Shown piece by piece: positions 5,808 through 6,791 of a stretch of DNA of 6,791 nucleotides (the first letter of the stretch is position 1; every line of letters begins with the position of its first letter). Under the pieces are notes generated by a model, which was not told the DNA's origin, did no database searches, and saw only the letters and a program-made list of their open reading frames with translations. Source of the DNA: an uncultured Terrimonas sp. (GTDB lineage: Bacteria; Bacteroidota; Bacteroidia; Chitinophagales; Chitinophagaceae); assembly GCA_946886925.1 (NCBI GenBank), contig CAMPJQ010000148.1, positions 1 through 6,791 of the forward strand, given 5' to 3'. Made by a program: the position numbers and the translations under genes.

Positions 5808-6791
5808 ATGGCAAAACGGATTTTATTTATTGACCGGGATGGCACATTGATTTATGAAGCTCCTCCTACTTACCAGTTGGATGCATTTGAAAAACTTACT
5901 TTTTACCCGCACATGTTTGAATACATGACCAAAATTGCCAGGGAATTAGACTATGAACTGGTAATGGTAACCAACCAGGACGGATTGGGAACGGATGTGT
6001 TTCCGGAAAAGACGTTTTGGCCTTTGCATAATTTAGTGATGAAGAGCCTTGAAGGTGAAGATATTTTTTTTAGCGCGGTGCATATAGACCGAACCTACCC
6101 TCATGAAAATGCGCCTACACGTAAGCCGGCCACTGGTATGCTCACACAATATTTGAATAACCCGGATTATGATATCGTCAACTCATTTGTTATCGGCGAC
6201 CGCATAACGGATATCCAATTGGCCAAGAACCTTGGCTGCAGGGGCATCTGGCTCAACAACGATGCTTCGCTGGGTGCTGCCGAAATTTCGGATAAGGTAG
6301 CTGCGCTGCAGGATACCATTGCACTGGAAACAACGGAGTGGAGTAAAATATATGAATTCCTGAAGTTGGGCCAGCGTTCGGTTACCGGCGAACGTAATAC
6401 CAATGAAACAAAGATCAGCGTGGCATTGAATGTTGACGGATCGGGAAAGGCAGACATTTCAACAGGCATTGGGTTCTTTGATCACATGCTTGAGCAAATT
6501 GCCCGTCATGGCAAAATGGATTTGTCCGTTCATACCAAGGGCGACCTGCATATTGATGAGCACCATACCATTGAGGATACGGGCATTGCGCTGGGAGAAG
6601 CTTTTGCCAAAGCCCTGTCCGATAAAAGGGGGATGGAGCGCTATGGATTTGCCCTGCCCATGGATGAGGCCGATGCCAAAGTGCTGATTGATTTTGGCGG
6701 TCGGAACTGGCTGGTATGGAATGCAGAATTTAAACGGGAGAAGATAGGGGAGATGCCCACGGAAATGTTCTTCCATTTCTTTAAATCATTT
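5808..6791 (+). CDS. hisB: Bifunctional histidinol-phosphatase / imidazoleglycerol-phosphate dehydratase, 3' partial
   Basis: HisB carries out dehydration of imidazole glycerol phosphate and, later, removal of phosphate from histidinol phosphate. The frame is open to the window edge (328 codons seen; roughly 50 more expected from the family). The N-terminal HAD phosphatase (about 1-165) has DRDGT (9-13, nucleophile D9, acid/base D11), TNQDG (55-59), RKP (105-107) and GDRITD (130-135). The zinc-binding cysteines/histidine of the E. coli enzyme are absent: the loop reads [14 protein letters not shown] (94-107). The dehydratase domain starts at about 195 with [10 protein letters not shown] and shows [11 protein letters not shown] (220-230) and the first metal motif [17 protein letters not shown] (250-266), then DFGGRN (295-300). 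The second metal motif (EHHK-type) must lie beyond the edge. It follows the cytochrome gene by 29 bp with an A-rich start region. Confidence 0.96.
   Translation, partial: MAKRILFIDRDGTLIYEAPPTYQLDAFEKLTFYPHMFEYMTKIARELDYELVMVTNQDGLGTDVFPEKTFWPLHNLVMKSLEGEDIFFSAVHIDRTYPHENAPTRKPATGMLTQYLNNPDYDIVNSFVIGDRITDIQLAKNLGCRGIWLNNDASLGAAEISDKVAALQDTIALETTEWSKIYEFLKLGQRSVTGERNTNETKISVALNVDGSGKADISTGIGFFDHMLEQIARHGKMDLSVHTKGDLHIDEHHTIEDTGIALGEAFAKALSDKRGMERYGFALPMDEADAKVLIDFGGRNWLVWNAEFKREKIGEMPTEMFFHFFKSF

Overview
The window is the promoter-proximal part of a histidine biosynthesis operon from a member of the Bacteroidota, most likely close to the Chitinophagaceae. Evidence for the lineage: a promoter with the Bacteroidota form (TTTG, 19 bp, TATTTTTG), A/T-rich start regions without clear Shine-Dalgarno sites, a long-form HisG, a fused HisB, and a lipoprotein dehydrogenase paired with a small cytochrome c. 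The family placement is inference from general resemblance; no search was run.

Layout. Positions 1-395 hold no convincing gene, but carry degenerate direct repeats and a GC-rich hairpin. Positions 396-562 form a complete regulatory leader: a promoter, a 15-residue leader peptide with six histidines (five in a row), and three mutually exclusive hairpins ending in an intrinsic terminator. This is a classical translation-coupled histidine attenuator, readable base by base. Then, all on the + strand: hisG (582-1433), a 175-bp gap, hisD (1609-2901), hisC (2959-4017), a lipoprotein glucose/sorbosone dehydrogenase-like gene (4044-5336), a small cytochrome c gene (5338-5778) and hisB (5808 to beyond the window edge, 3' partial).

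How the genes work together. HisG makes phosphoribosyl-ATP (step 1), HisB supplies the dehydratase and histidinol-phosphate phosphatase steps, HisC is the aminotransferase between them, and HisD oxidises histidinol to histidine. The leader should let transcription into the operon when charged tRNA-His is scarce. The unexpected part is the redox pair lodged exactly between hisC and hisB, with gaps of 26, 1 and 29 bp on either side and between its members. It encodes an exported quinoprotein-type dehydrogenase and its probable electron-accepting cytochrome c. No terminator or recognisable promoter separates it from the his genes, so it is predicted to share their mRNA and hence histidine control, although its products act outside the cytoplasm and no role in histidine synthesis is known for this family.
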